Part shown: positions 53,205-64,000 of the stretch, one piece after another
Position numbering within the stretch: position 1 is the stretch's first letter
Layout of the letters: every line of letters begins with the position of its first letter
Origin: Apostichopus japonicus
Taxonomy: Eukaryota; Echinodermata; Holothuroidea; Aspidochirotida; Stichopodidae
DNA length: 64,000 nucleotides
Assembly (NCBI RefSeq): GCF_037975245.1
Contig: NC_092583.1
Location: 12,237,764-12,301,763 of the forward strand
Reading direction: 5' to 3'
Translations under genes and position numbers: made by a program
The notes under the pieces: generated by a model
Databases searched by the model: none
What the model was told of the DNA's origin: nothing
What the model saw: only the letters and a program-made list of their open reading frames with translations

Positions 53205-54541
53205 CAGAGTAAGGAAAAGAAAAAGAGCACCAAACGAAAAGGTATTCGGAGATAGCTTTCTGAGTCCACAACTTTAACTGTGTGTGGATAGAGCAACCAG
53301 TGTGATTCTACTCCTTGACCAACAGCGATACCAAAGTTGATAGCTCTTAGGCCAATGTTGTTAGGATATGTCAGGAATGCATTTCCATCATGCATAGTCC
53401 TGCCACCGTTACTCTCATTGATGGTGAAGCTACCGATCTGTATTTCAGATTCTGTTACCAAGATCTTGGCGCCTTCAGCCTCGCTCATGATCCTGGGTAC
53501 GTTCTATGAAAGAATGAGTTAAAAACCAACAATCTTGTATCCAAATCATAGATATGACCCATCATGTTTATAATAGCTCCTCCTCTCTTTCAAACAGTGC
53601 TCAAGTAATTGAAGCTATATGGATGACAAATTCTAGTTTCTGATCTTATCACCATCTACCTCACCCAAGGTCACTTGTCCGTTATTGAACAGAGAAATTC
53701 AAAACACTGTTGAAGTCAAGCTAACTGACCCAGCATTTCTTGTGAGCCCTATGATCTCAAAAAGTGCATCGTAAGATATCCAAAGTGGGCGAGTGTCGGT
53801 GAAGTCCAAGATGGTGGTACGTAATTGGTTCAAGGTGTAACCGAACCACATCTGTAATCTGACGCAAGTCTCGTGGTCAAAGAAGGAGGTAAGGTAAACC
53901 AAACTTTGACTCAGGATGTCCTGTTCGACGGTGTTGACGTTATTACAGAAATCGTTCAAGTTATCACGATGAAATGTTTGTTCAGACCGTCGATGTTGAT
54001 ACCTTAAAAAATAAAACAAGATAGTAGATAATGTTTTTTAAAGGCCAGAAGTGTTGGCAGGATAATTAATACGAAGGAATAACATTGAAAATATCTTATA
54101 AATTGGATTGCAATGAATCAAAGACGTGCTGTTTTAGTTTTCTTCTCTGTTTCAGCTGGACTATCATTTTGACACCCCCCCCCCCCCATTTATCAGTGTT
54201 TACTTTCAAATCTATTTTGGTATAACTTGTTTGGTGAATTTGCCGTAAACCTGGTACAGATGGTTTGCAAGGTATTCTAACCATGGCGAACCACGGCTAA
54301 TCATAGCTTTATTAAACTTACTCCTGATTGACTACCTCGTCGTGAATATTCAGGACTGCCCTCATGTTCGGTCTGGTTAAGATGTAGCGGAGTTCTAATA
54401 TGTATGTATGTATATGTGATCTTCCCGCAAGCAGGAACTCGCGAAAGAAGCCATGGAGGCTTATAGACTCGCAAGCTGACCGAAGCCAATCTCTCATAAT
54501 ACATCAGGAACATCTACGTAACCTTGTAACTCTTCGCAGAC
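53205..54541 (-). pseudogene. Antisense gene M, copy B: internally deleted and interrupted
   Basis: Counterparts of copy A blocks are 54322-54541 (interrupted by a 101-nt insertion at 54401-54501), about 53797-54002 (YQHRRSEQTFHRDNLNDFCN..YTLNQLRTTILDFTD, frame open where copy A is shifted), 53706-53748 (GLTRNAGSVSLTST) and 53205-53492 (SEIQIGSFTINESNGGRTMH..FGIAVGQGVESHWLLYPHT). Everything corresponding to about 18.6-23.1 kb of copy A, i.e. most of the modules, is missing. The join is near 53770-53797 with a short unmatched filler. A one-base deletion after YPHT removes the stop used in copy A. Neither copy can encode the full protein as it stands. The family call rests on the blocks in copy A. 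Confidence 0.5.
54401..54501 (-). mobile_element. 101 nt insertion in an exon of antisense gene M (copy B)
   Basis: Copy A reads straight through (GAGTTCTAATACCTCAGGAA at about 23720), while copy B has 101 extra bases between TTCTAATA and CATCAGGAA. The minus strand carries the same GCGAGTTCCTGCTTGCGG core as 2782-2876. The length is not a multiple of three, so it breaks the exon. Confidence 0.7.
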
Positions 54542-54794
54542 CTGGCGAGAAAAAAGTGGTACGACCGTTGATAAGTTAGCAAAAAAGATGAAATATTAAT
54601 TACCGAGGGATGAAGGAGGGAAAAATGACACTTTCAAGTTCAAGTGCCAAAAAATAAGAAATTTGAGATATGGTGAGGCAGGATGAGTTGACGTGACCAT
54701 CTGGATTACAGAAGGCAGAGCACATACCAATCAAAATGTCTTAAACAAATTCCCAACCATCATTTCTACATAACACTTTATGGCAGATACAAAG

Positions 54795-54960
54795 GGGTTG
54801 TTATAACTGTGGAGAAAAGAACCATAACTCTGAAAGATGAAGCTTTGACCGCCCAATTTAGTGCAGATCATGTGGACGTCATGAATATAAGGAAAGGTTA
54901 TGCTTCAACAACAATCCCATGTATTAGATTCTTGGCCAAATTGAGGATGCCGCTACATAC
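54795..54960 (+). pseudogene. Gag-like zinc-knuckle remnant (copy B side)
   Basis: Counterpart of the block at 24020 with the same stop codon at the end of the first knuckle (CYNCGEKNHNSER then TGA), so the damage predates the duplication. Followed by a LINE endonuclease remnant, unlike copy A. Confidence 0.5.
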
Positions 54961-55059
54961 GACCCCTGTCCTGCAATTACCCCTGACGACACCCATAATG
55001 AATCACAAAAAGTACTCCATGATAAACATCCGAATAGCACACACATTGATGTAAGTAAG

Positions 55060-56960
55060 AGTTTTAACTATGTTTACAATCATTTCAGCAATGTTATGAC
55101 CACCACGAAATCAATAATGTCATCGAAATAGGTTTTATGAATATTCATCACCTTTTAGCTAAGGTGGATCAATTACATGCTATTGTATATGATGGTACGA
55201 AATCATTTATTATATTTGCTTTGAACGAAACATTTTTAAATGATACAATCCAGGATTATGAAGTATGCATACCTGGTTACAATGTAATTCGTAATGACAG
55301 GACATAGAGAAGGAGGAGGGGTTGCTGTATATATATTTAAAAAAACACCAGCTTCGTTCGACATTCCAATTTGAAACAAATAGAATTGAAGGTATCTGGG
55401 TTAAAATTGTTTTACCTCATATTAAAAATGTGTTGTTATGTGTTTTGTACCGCCCACCTGATTCAACAGCCGATTGGATTGATCATTCATGAAATGTTAG
55501 CTGCCCACGTAATTCTTTTTCTGACATAGTTATTATCTGGAACTTTAACATAACTCTATTAGGTGGTAGTAACAAAATTGGACTGTTACAAAGGCAGACA
55601 CAGGTTGTAGTTATATTTAGTTATAATATTATTTCTTTGAACCAAAGTGGCTTCCTCAGGGGTCGGTATATTGGTGATAGCATTCGTAAAGTGTATGAAA
55701 GAGTACATGTTTTTCCGTTTTGTGTGGAAAAATAAACCAGACCTTATAAGTCGAAGACAATTAATACAAGGATTCCCCGATGGGGGATTGATAATGGTAG
55801 ATTTTTGTAAACATTGTATTGCTCTTAAGATCTCTACTTTTGGTCGTTTGTTGAAGAACAAGAGCTCTAGTTTTGTCTGCTGTAATTTACATAGGTACAA
55901 TATAAGTATTGACTCTTTCTTTAATGATGGGGATTTTTATGTGAAGTTAGTGAGTTCAAAAATCTGTAATCCTTTTTGGAAGAACCTTTTTGAAACTACA
56001 CAAAATTTTCTTCATGGTGTTTCTCTACTATTTACAATGATACTACTATATTAACATTGCCAATTTGGAATAGCAGTTTATTTAATGTTGGGAATAGCCC
56101 AGTATATTACAAGCGTTGGTATGACAAGAGTATACGTTTTATTGGCGATTTGATTATACTTTCGATAATTTTACTCAAGAGTTTAACATATCAACCAATT
56201 TTTTGGAGTATTATGGTATTATCAGCTCTATTAAGGAAAAACTGAAGGGTTTACCCAATGATACAATTTTAAGGGTTATTTTTCCTAATAATAGTTATAT
56301 AAATACTCTGCATGTAAGTGGTTCTTTTTGTTCTAAAGCAGTTTACAATAGATTGTTGGAGTATTCAGGTTATGAGCACAAATCCTACATTAAGTGGTGC
56401 CAGACTATTGATATCAGTAAAAAGGATTGGTCTTTTTATTGTTTTGTCCCTCTTCGGTGTTCGAGTGACGTTAAACTTAGATGGTTTCAATATAGACTGT
56501 TGCATAGGATTATTCCAACTAACAAGTATTTGCATTTAATAAAAGTTACCACTTCTGATAATTGTGACTTTTGTCAAGAATATACTGAAACCATTGAACC
56601 TTTATTTTATGATTCTCACTCGGCTAAGATTTGGAATAATTTACAAATTTTACTTAATAATGCAGGTGTGAATATAATAGTTAAAGATATCTCCATAGTG
56701 TTATTTGGTGCAAAGTTCGCTCGTGAATTAAATTTCGTTATTATATTATTCAAAAGTGACATCTTCAAGATTGCAACAAAAGATAATCCCAATGCAAAAT
56801 AAATTACTATTGTATTTGAAAGAAAATTCGGGGTACAAAAGAATATTTTAATTAGAAATATGAAAGGTGCAGAGTGGGAAAAAAGTCTCAGAGAGACTGA
56901 CTTCGACAAATTGATCCAAGATTTTGTAAGGGTCAAGTCTCGTAAAGTGTCTGGTCTGTA
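55060..56960 (+). mobile_element. L1/Tx1-type LINE remnant: endonuclease and RT ends joined by internal deletions
   Basis: Follows the gag-like zinc knuckle remnant. The + strand reads an APE-type endonuclease (about 55130-55560: MNIHHLLAKVDQLHAIVYDG, FALNETFLNDTIQDYEVCIP, GGGVAVYI, VLYRPPDSTADWIDHS, all in shifting frames). It then jumps to an RT block (about 55640: LNQSGFLRGRYIGDSIRKVY), then to the C-terminal thumb (55690-56050: MFFRFVWKNKPDLISRRQLI, GFPDGGLIMVDFCKHCIALK), and finally the zf-RVT region (56400-56640: VKLRWFQYRLLHRIIPTNKY, NCDFCQEYTETIEPLF). The catalytic palm is missing. Present in the copy B neighbourhood only. Confidence 0.75.
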
Positions 56961-57007
56961 AATATATGTACTGTACTATATCCATGTTATAATTGATCAT
57001 GATTGCT

Positions 57008-57120
57008 CATTTGTACTGAGAGATGTGGTAGCAACCTGTTGATTTGCATACGGTAGGGGTGGTAGCAATCTGTTCATTTGTACTGAGAGAGGTGGTAGCA
57101 ACCTGTTTACTTGTACTGAA
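57008..57120 (+). repeat. ~45 nt tandem repeat
   Basis: Three imperfect copies of GGTGGTAGCAACCTGTT with TTGTACTGAGAG spacers. Downstream of the LINE remnant. Confidence 0.7.
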
Positions 57121-58011
57121 AATTGATCAGGCAAACAGGCTTGAAGGCGTCATGAAAATTCTTGAACATAAATTTACTTCAAAAATCACAAATACTGCAC
57201 CATTTTCCATCTAAGCACCCTTAATTATTCAAAAAAAAATCCACCCCTTCCCTTAGACCCCTCCCCCAGGACAGCGATCATTAGGGTGTTGTGGGCCTCC
57301 ACTACTGCAGGTTGCCCACGGGCCTCCATAATACGGCCCTGCATGTCAGGGTAGTTAAGCTTCTTATAATTTACTGGAGGCATGCAGGTTTAGTAGGGAT
57401 TAGGCCTACAAGGCGGTGGCGGTCTGCTTAAAATGGCTAAAGGAAACCCGCATAATCATGGAATATTAAGTATATTAAGTATATGAAGTATTAAAATGCA
57501 ATCCGCGTAGTAATGGTTTAAGAAAGGTAAAAGGCGGTTTGAAGGTCGTTTACTAAACGTAGTTTTCTAACTTTGGTGTGCGGAAAGGACCGTGTTTTGT
57601 TTAATACCAGTGAAACATTCTTTTAGCATGTCAACGTTTCTTCTAGATTCAGTTTGCACTCAGAGACTTTCTAAGCAAACCATCTAAACCATCTTTAAAA
57701 AAAAGAAAAATATTTCGATACTACCTAAGTTCAAGTCGTTATATCTAAGTTCCAATATATGTGAATAGCCTTTTGCGTACTGAACAACTATTGTACTGAT
57801 TTATCATAATATCTTACTTATTGCCTGGTACACCATGTCCGACTATAAGTTATTTTTTAATTAAAATACTTAGATATACTTCTACCCACAGAATAACATA
57901 CCCACAGAAATGATATAATTACCGGAAACTCAGGAGATATGAAGTACGTCGATTAGTTAGAGTACCACTTACGATGCAATTGACACCTATAAATACTCGT
58001 CATGTCGTGAG

Positions 58012-58014
<3 letters not shown>
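57121..58014. other. No gene recognised
   Basis: Contains a short piece related to the interior of the hAT MITEs (CCTTAGACCCCTCCCCCAGG near 57250) and otherwise unplaced AT-rich sequence. Confidence 0.35.

Positions 58015-58078
<64 letters not shown>
58015..58078 (+). repeat. TA microsatellite
   Basis: Pure (TA)n upstream of the hammerhead-like motif and Penelope fragment at 58.2-58.6 kb. Confidence 0.95.
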
Positions 58079-58081
<3 letters not shown>

Positions 58082-58198
58082 TGGTGAAATGTTCTACGTA
58101 ATAGTAGAAAAATAATAGTAGAAACGATAAGGACAACATGTAATGCCTTTAAATCCGACATAATATTTAGAATAGATATAACTACACGCTACTCAAAT

Positions 58199-58224
58199 TT
58201 TCGGACACCCTGGTCCTTCGTCAG
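58199..58224 (-). ncRNA. Hammerhead-like motif next to the 58.3 kb Penelope fragment
   Basis: Minus-strand CTGACGAAG, stem GGAC/GTCC, loop CAGGGT, then GAAAATTTGAG. A third, unrelated stem sequence that still pairs perfectly. Confidence 0.4.
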
Positions 58225-58255
58225 GTGTTAAAAGAGTGATTGAAATCACTTTAGT

Positions 58256-58582
58256 CTACCGTAAGCCCCAGACTGCTCAAAGTGCTTGAATCCATGTGCT
58301 GACCTGATATACAATACATTGGCCAAACCTCCACTCCTTTTCGTCTGCGACTTAATAATCACAAAAGCACAATCAGACTCAACAAAACCAGTTTTCCGTT
58401 GGCTGAACATTTTAATCTTCCACAACACAACATCGTCTGTCTTAAGTTTGCCATAATCCTGGGTAATTTGTCTGACCATTATAAAAGAAAATTAAAGTAC
58501 GTTGACACTGTCATGGTCGCAATAGGGATATGGCTTTTCTTTCCGGGTTCAAGCACTTTGAGCAGTCTGGGGCTTACGGTAG
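58256..58582 (+). mobile_element. Penelope-like GIY-YIG fragment between perfect 35-bp inverted repeats
   Basis: The + strand 58300-58500 codes QYIGQTSTPFRLRLNNHKST then SFPLAEHFNLPQHN, the diagnostic C-terminal half of a Penelope GIY-YIG nuclease. It is bracketed by exact inverted repeats at 58256-58290 and 58548-58582 (CTACCGTAAGCCCCAGACTG ... and its complement). No RT is left. Confidence 0.7.
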
Positions 58583-58800
58583 AGTTCATGAGAGCAGGGA
58601 GTTGTTCATAACAACTCCTTGATGAGAGTACCATTTACGACGACAAGATCTCTAGCGCAAGTCTGGCGCCGGTGTATCATACCGTTAACATTCGACTTGG
58701 AATACATGTGAAGTGGATAGCAACAACTAACGTAAAAGGAAATACTCGTCATCTTGTGATTAGACTTGAAACTGAGAATCAAACGCATGATTTAGTGTGA

Positions 58801-59695
58801 GGCTAGTTGTTGACGGGCTTGTGGAACAACGAGTACAGCAAACAAGTAAGCAGTCTTCTTTCGGTATGTATAATCTTATTTTGTCGTTTTATGAAGATAT
58901 CAAACCAATGTATCATCTTATTCTTAGCCTATGGTAGAGTTCTTTGTGATTAAAGAAAGAAAGAAAGACATTGCCCCCAATTTTGTTATTTTCTCTATCT
59001 TGTGATGTCATAATGCCACAATGGTGTCTGAAAACTTTTAGGGTCTTTTTTTTTTGGGGGGGGGGGCTTTTTGTTTCTTTTAATATTTTCAAATTAGAAT
59101 GCACCACAAATTTCTGAATGTTTATTTTTCTCCAGGAAACGGCACTTTTTAATTGCAAGTAGTTCTCTGTTTCCGGGTAAAAGAGTCCTGTGTAAATATG
59201 TTTTTCATAATCTCTTACCAGGAAAAGGGAGGAAATATTGTGCCTTCATTTAAGAAAACAGGGTTGTTCTAATCTACGAAAAGGGGTCACTTTTGGGGTT
59301 TTACAAAAGAAATTGAAGTTAAATTTCAATGGGTGTTCCACAATTCTGGCAGCACCTGACCACCCCGCCCCGACCCCTGTTCCGTCTGCCCGGCTCCACC
59401 GTCCATGTTTCCATTGCTACTATTTATAAGGCGTCATGCTCTGTATCCACTTGAGTAATATGATTACAAAATCACATCGGTGCCGACTTCTATTTAGCTG
59501 TGTATTTCATTTGTGAAATAAATTAAAAAAATAAATAAGATGTTTGATATTTTGCAGTGTCACAAACACATACAAAAATAAACAATATAGGTAATTTTTC
59601 TCGCGATCAAAACTTATCATTTTGGCCAATTTTTGGGAATGCAAGTATAGTTTGTTATTTGATGTGACGATTTTCGTACACTCCTCTTAATAGGG
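58801..59695 (+). repeat. 5' flank unit, copy 3 (orphan)
   Basis: Same unit, but it stops after CACTCCTCTTAATAG, just short of where exon 1 would be, and joins sequence that again starts the upstream part of the unit (CATTCGACTTGGAATACAGG). So it is a partial tandem duplication ahead of copy C. Confidence 0.65.
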
Positions 59696-59821
59696 GCCGT
59701 TGTATCATTCCATAGACATTCGACTTGGAATACAGGTGAAGTTGATAGTAACAACTAAGGAAATAATCGTCATCTTGTGATTAGACTTGAAACTGAAAAT
59801 CAAACGCATGATTCAGTGTGA

Positions 59822-60614
59822 GGCTAGTTTTTGACAGGCTTGTGGAACAGCGAGTACAGCAAATAAGTAAGCAGTTTTCTTTCGGTATGTAGAATCTTAT
59901 TTTGTCGTTCAAAGAAATTATCAAACTAATTTATCATCTTATTCTTAGCCTATGATAGAGTTCTTTGTGATTAAAGAAAGAAAGAAAGAAAGACATAGCC
60001 CCCAAACAGATAAGAAAAATTGTTTTTTCTTCGTTTGGGAGTTGAATCCTATTGTTTTAAAATCGTGTCTGGTGGCTGTCATTTTGTCAATCTTGTGATG
60101 TCATAATGCCACAATGGCATCTGAAAACTTTTAGGGTCTTTGTTTTTGGCTTTTTGTTTCTTTCAGTATTTTCAAATTAGAATGTACCACAAATTTCTGA
60201 ATGTTTATTTTTCTCCAGGAAACGGCACTTTTTAATTGCAAGTAGTATTTCTGGGTAAAAGGGTCATTTGTAAAAAAAAATATTTCTATTTAGCTGTGTA
60301 TTTCATTTGTGAAATAAATTAGAAAAATAAAAAAGATGCTTGATATTTTGCAGTGCACAAACACATACAAAAATAAACAATATAGGTAATTTTCTCGCGA
60401 TCAAAACAATTTTTTTTGGCAATTGCAGTATAGTTTGTTATTTGATGTGACGATTTTCGTATACACTCCTCTTAATAGCGTCACTTGTTAACATGTTTGA
60501 AACGCTGATTCCAGTCTCAATCAAAATTTCCCTTCATGTGATACCTTTTCACCTCCTTTTTTATGCTATTTTTCTTTCTTTGTCTCTTGAATCCAATTTT
60601 TTTAGGACTCAGCC
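59822..60614 (+). promoter_or_regulatory. 5' flank unit, copy 4 (before copy C)
   Basis: Most like the unit before copy B, including the same ~300 bp deletion. Ends at ATG 60615. Confidence 0.55.
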
Positions 60615-62056
60615 ATGATCTTCTCCACCCATTTGTTGACATTTTTGTTAGTTATTGTTATCACTGCAGAGGTAAATCATTGTGAAACTGTTACCAATGA
60701 TCCTGGTAACAAAGAAAATGATGTTGAAGATATCAAGAATCAGGTTACGTATCAGGAAGGCGATGGTAGTACCTGCAAGAACGAATTGTACAACGTATTG
60801 TACAATGCAACAAACGCGCAAGTGGCAGGTTAGTCTTTGAATAAGCACAACACTTCAGAGAGTCATGTGCTTAAAGGAGTAAGAGTCTCGTGATTGCTCG
60901 CCAAGTAATGCGGTGTTTTAATTTGTTTAAAGAAAGGGCAAGGAGTGATATTTCATACGGAAACAAAAAGTTGTTGGTAAAATATCAGCTACCATAATTG
61001 GATTGATGTGACACCGCCCAAATAACATAACAAATGGTTATGAGCAATGAATCAAAAGTTTAAACTGTCCGAATTAATTGATTATTTGGGCATATTTTCA
61101 GATATCGTTGTTGCAGCTGTAGTTTTGTTTTTGCTTGTATGTTAAGAGCATAAGTCGGTGTCTGTCTGTATGTTTTTCTGTTTGTATGTTTGTCTGTCTG
61201 ACTGCTTCTATACCTAACTGCTCGTTTGTCATCGTCTTTCTCTTTCTCCGGCTCTTTTATGTCTAAAATATAAAATATATATATTTTAATTATCTTCTTA
61301 CTCATTTATTTTTATTTCTTTCGCATCCAGCTCTTAATTCTTTCGGGATACCTAATACCGGATTACTAGCAGGTACCAGAAGCTGGTACGGACATTTCAG
61401 TGGTTGCACAGAACTACCAGATTTCCAGTACTGTATGCTAACTGTGCATGTCAACATAGCAACTCTCTCAATGGTAATATTGCAAACACGCAGTCTTCAC
61501 TTAACGTTATCCAATCATTTATACGTGTTTGTTGTATATTCATAGTTGCATGTTCATATAGCTGCATGTTCATAGCCAATAGCCTGCACCCACCCAAGCA
61601 ATTATCCACACTCTCGTTAGGAAATATACATACAAATGTTCTTGTTTGTGAAGGATTTATGCGCTGTAGTGTGTGTCAGCCAAACTCTGATAATAAGGTG
61701 CATCTGTCAATACTGGACATCGATAGGCCCCTCATCCTCCCTCTCCATCTTATGCCCCCTCCATCTTATACCCCCCTCCATCTTACGCCCCTCCTCTAAA
61801 TCTTAAACCTGTGCCGAGGATCAGGATTAGCATTCACCGACAAGGGTAACAGAGATGTGTGACTGTGGGGAGGGGGGGGGGTGTTTGTGTGGGTGTATGT
61901 GTACGTATAGTACGCTACTAACTCGGAATATGCTTCATAACAGGGGCTGGGAGTCGTTATATGAGCCTATTTCGTCTCACGGAATCAACAATAAAATCCT
62001 TTTTTTCAGTTTTCTATTGTTTAGAAATGACCTATGAAACCTTACCCTGTAATATA

Positions 62057-62107
<51 letters not shown>

Positions 62108-62111
62108 CTAT

Positions 62112-62167
<56 letters not shown>

Positions 62168-63046
62168 GGCCTCTGGACGTTCGGTCGGCGTCCGTGGCCT
62201 GGTTGGTTGGGGTGTCTGCGTACAAAGCGGGAGGCCCGGGTTCGAATCCCGGGGGAGGCTGGAAGTTTTTTCACTGTTCTGGATTTTCCTTCTCATTACG
62301 TTTTCAATTATATTTATTCTTTTGCCTTTGTCGTTTACCTCCATTTCATTGACATAATGTATGTTCAATGTATCTCTTTCGAGATCCGGCTTTGGGAATC
62401 ACAAATGATTTTCGAGTTGGTTAGCATCATGTTTGATCAATGGTGTGAGGCAGGATATGTCACCAAAGACGGAGCTGGTATCGTTCGATGCGGGTGTCGG
62501 ACGCCTTTAGTGGGATTGCGGCCTTCCTTGCCGGCTTAGGGCCTCTAGACGTGCGGTTGGCGTCCGTGACCTGCTTGGTTGGGGTGTCCGCGTACAAAGC
62601 GGGAGGCCCGGGTTCGAATCCCGGTGGAGGCTGGAAGGTTTTTTCACTGTTCTCGATTTTCCAACTCATTACGTTTTCAATTATATATATTCATTTGCCT
62701 TTGTCGTTAACCTACATTTCATTAACATAAAGTATGTTCAAAGTATCTCTTCCGAGATCCGGCTTTAGGAATCACAAGGATTTCGAGTTATTTAGCATCA
62801 TGTTTGATCTCTAGAAGTGGGCAAATATGTCACCAAACAGAATCAGTATTGTTCGATATGGGTGACTAACGCCTACAGTGGAATTACGACCTTCCTTACC
62901 GGTTTCGAACCTCTGGACAATCAATCAGCGTCCATCGCCTAGTGGTTAGGGTGTCCACATATAAAGCGGCAGGAGGCCCGGGTTCGAATCCCGGTGGAAG
63001 CTGGACGTTTTTTCACTGTTCTGAATTTTCCAACTCACTACAGTTT

Positions 63047-63095
<49 letters not shown>

Positions 63096-63900
63096 ATATA
63101 TATATATATAAATATATATATATTTATATTTATATCTATATTTATATATTAACAACTTTAAGCTGTTTTGTGATTTTGGTTTATTTCTCCGATTACTTAA
63201 TCAGACGGAGTTACATCAACTTTCCATAAGATGGGGAATTTGTGCACCGAAGATCTGTTCAGATAATGGCATACACGATAACGTGGAAATGCTCACTAGT
63301 AAGTCGTGCATAATGGATGTAACAAGATAAAAGATGTCGCTTGATACCGCATATACAGAACAACAATGGTACTGTCATTAGAGAAAACGACCTGAAATTG
63401 AAATATCTATCAACATTTGTTTCATATGGAAAGATCAATCATCAGTTGTCAGGGACCCTCCAATATGTGGAGGGGGTGGACGGGGGTGGTCCACCAAATA
63501 ACAGCAATGATTTTCAACACCACTGAAATATTGGTCTGACTCCTACCACTCCCCTCCCCATCTACATACATGCAAATCGTGTTGATTGTATAACTAGCCA
63601 TTGAGGCACATTTCATCCACAACACATCCACCGCCACTCCACCGCCACCAACCCCTCCTCTCTCAACTGTTCAATGTAGATACAGTCTCTGAAGAACTTG
63701 CATTCAAACATTTTTCTACAACATACATCTTTGAGGTTAGATCTCTCCTCGGTATATATTGATATTTATTTTTCTCTCGTTCCTTTCAATGTAGCATATC
63801 TACGTTCCAGTACCGGTGTGAATTTAACCGGTGTATCATCTAAAGCCTACTGTGTACAGAATAATCGAGTGCCGTATTCAACCGGTTTTTATATTACAGG
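60615..63900 (+). CDS. NRF-6-like membrane acyltransferase, copy C (exons 1-4; continues beyond window)
   Basis: Exons 60615-60828 (signal peptide and first Cys exon; donor GTTAGT), 61331-61473 ([20 protein letters not shown]), 63205-63298 (WGICAPKIC) and 63795-63900 ([19 protein letters not shown], donor GTAAGG). Lengths 214/143/94/106 equal those of copy B exactly, and phases agree. The next exon (membrane helix plus poly-Asp) would lie past base 64000. Substitutions relative to B are few, e.g. LNSFGIP for LNAFGIP and [10 protein letters not shown] for [10 protein letters not shown]. The intron 2 region from about 62460 is nearly identical to the window start (copy A) and less like B. The N-terminal NRF part is expected in the lumen or outside the cell. 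Intact as far as visible. Confidence 0.85.
61850..62055 (-). repeat. Inverted copy of the exon 4 donor and start of intron 4
   Basis: The minus strand reads ATATTACAGGGTAAGGTTTC, then TTGTTGAT...CGTGAGACGAAATAGGCTC and the ACACATACACCC run. This is the sequence that follows exon 4 in all copies (1321-1500, 33551-33720, 63891-). It lies in intron 2 of copy C. Confidence 0.7.
62054..62166 (+). repeat. TA/TAAATA microsatellite, intron 2 of copy C
   Basis: (TA)n with AAATA interruptions, between an inverted exon-4 fragment and a SINE. Confidence 0.95.
62188..62260 (+). repeat. tRNA-headed SINE, tRNA-like module
   Basis: Follows a TA tract directly. Anticodon loop GTACAAA. First of three closely spaced SINEs in intron 2 of copy C. 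Confidence 0.75.
62560..62632 (+). repeat. tRNA-headed SINE, tRNA-like module
   Basis: Second of the trio. Corresponds to the module at 99-171 in copy A. Confidence 0.75.
62928..63002 (+). repeat. tRNA-headed SINE, tRNA-like module
   Basis: Third of the trio. Corresponds to 468-542 in copy A and leads into the TA tract at 63050. Confidence 0.75.
63050..63150 (+). repeat. TA microsatellite, intron 2 of copy C
   Basis: Counterpart of 589-680. Confidence 0.95.
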
Positions 63901-64000
63901 GTAAGGTTTCATAGGTCATTTCAACACAATAGAAAACTGAAAAAAATTATTTTATTGTTGATACCGTCAGACGAAATAGGCTCCCGGCCCCTGTTATGAA

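Overview
This is eukaryotic (metazoan) DNA: single-base-resolution exons with GT-AG introns, an AT-rich background, many tRNA-derived SINEs, non-LTR and Penelope-like retroelements, and long TA microsatellites. Frequent AGGCCTA-type motifs, the repeat mix and the gene family suggest a marine invertebrate, possibly an echinoderm. That assignment is inference and no species is claimed.

The backbone is a tandem cluster, all on the + strand, of genes related to 'nose resistant to fluoxetine' (NRF-6) membrane acyltransferases (an N-terminal Cys-rich NRF domain followed by an Acyltransferase-3 domain). Copy A (733-11492) has exons 3-15 in the window; exons 1-2 must lie upstream. Copy P (27669-29057) is a broken 5' fragment. 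Copy B (31248-51455) is complete: 15 exons whose phases all agree, 2169 nt, 722 aa. Copy C (60615-63900) has exons 1-4 and runs off the right edge. The repeat period is 30-32 kb. Copies A and B differ mainly in a poly-Asp tract after the first membrane segment (10 versus 38 Asp) and in their intronic mobile elements.

On the opposite strand, downstream of both A and B, lie the remains of a second duplicated gene (13.6-23.8 kb and 53.2-54.5 kb). Its exons look like repeated farnesoic-acid O-methyltransferase-like (Methyltransf_FA) modules. It appears broken in both copies, by different lesions.

The rest is mobile DNA. There are Penelope-like elements (12.3, 29.7, 34.4-37.0 and 58.3 kb), L1/Tx1- and CR1-like LINE pieces (13.8, 15.6-17.2, 45.3-45.9 and 55.1-56.9 kb), a palindromic 3.6 kb element whose arms carry repeats with AAGATGGCGGCC motifs, and a 731 bp solo LTR. 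There are also two hAT-type MITEs, a 1.25 kb TIR element, a tandem pair of TIR elements, and at least three kinds of tRNA-headed SINE. Comparing A with B gives empty sites and target-site duplications for several of these. A recurring small motif (CTGANGAAG, a hairpin whose stem sequence changes but still pairs, then GAAA) is found at or near Penelope-type sequence and resembles a hammerhead ribozyme core.
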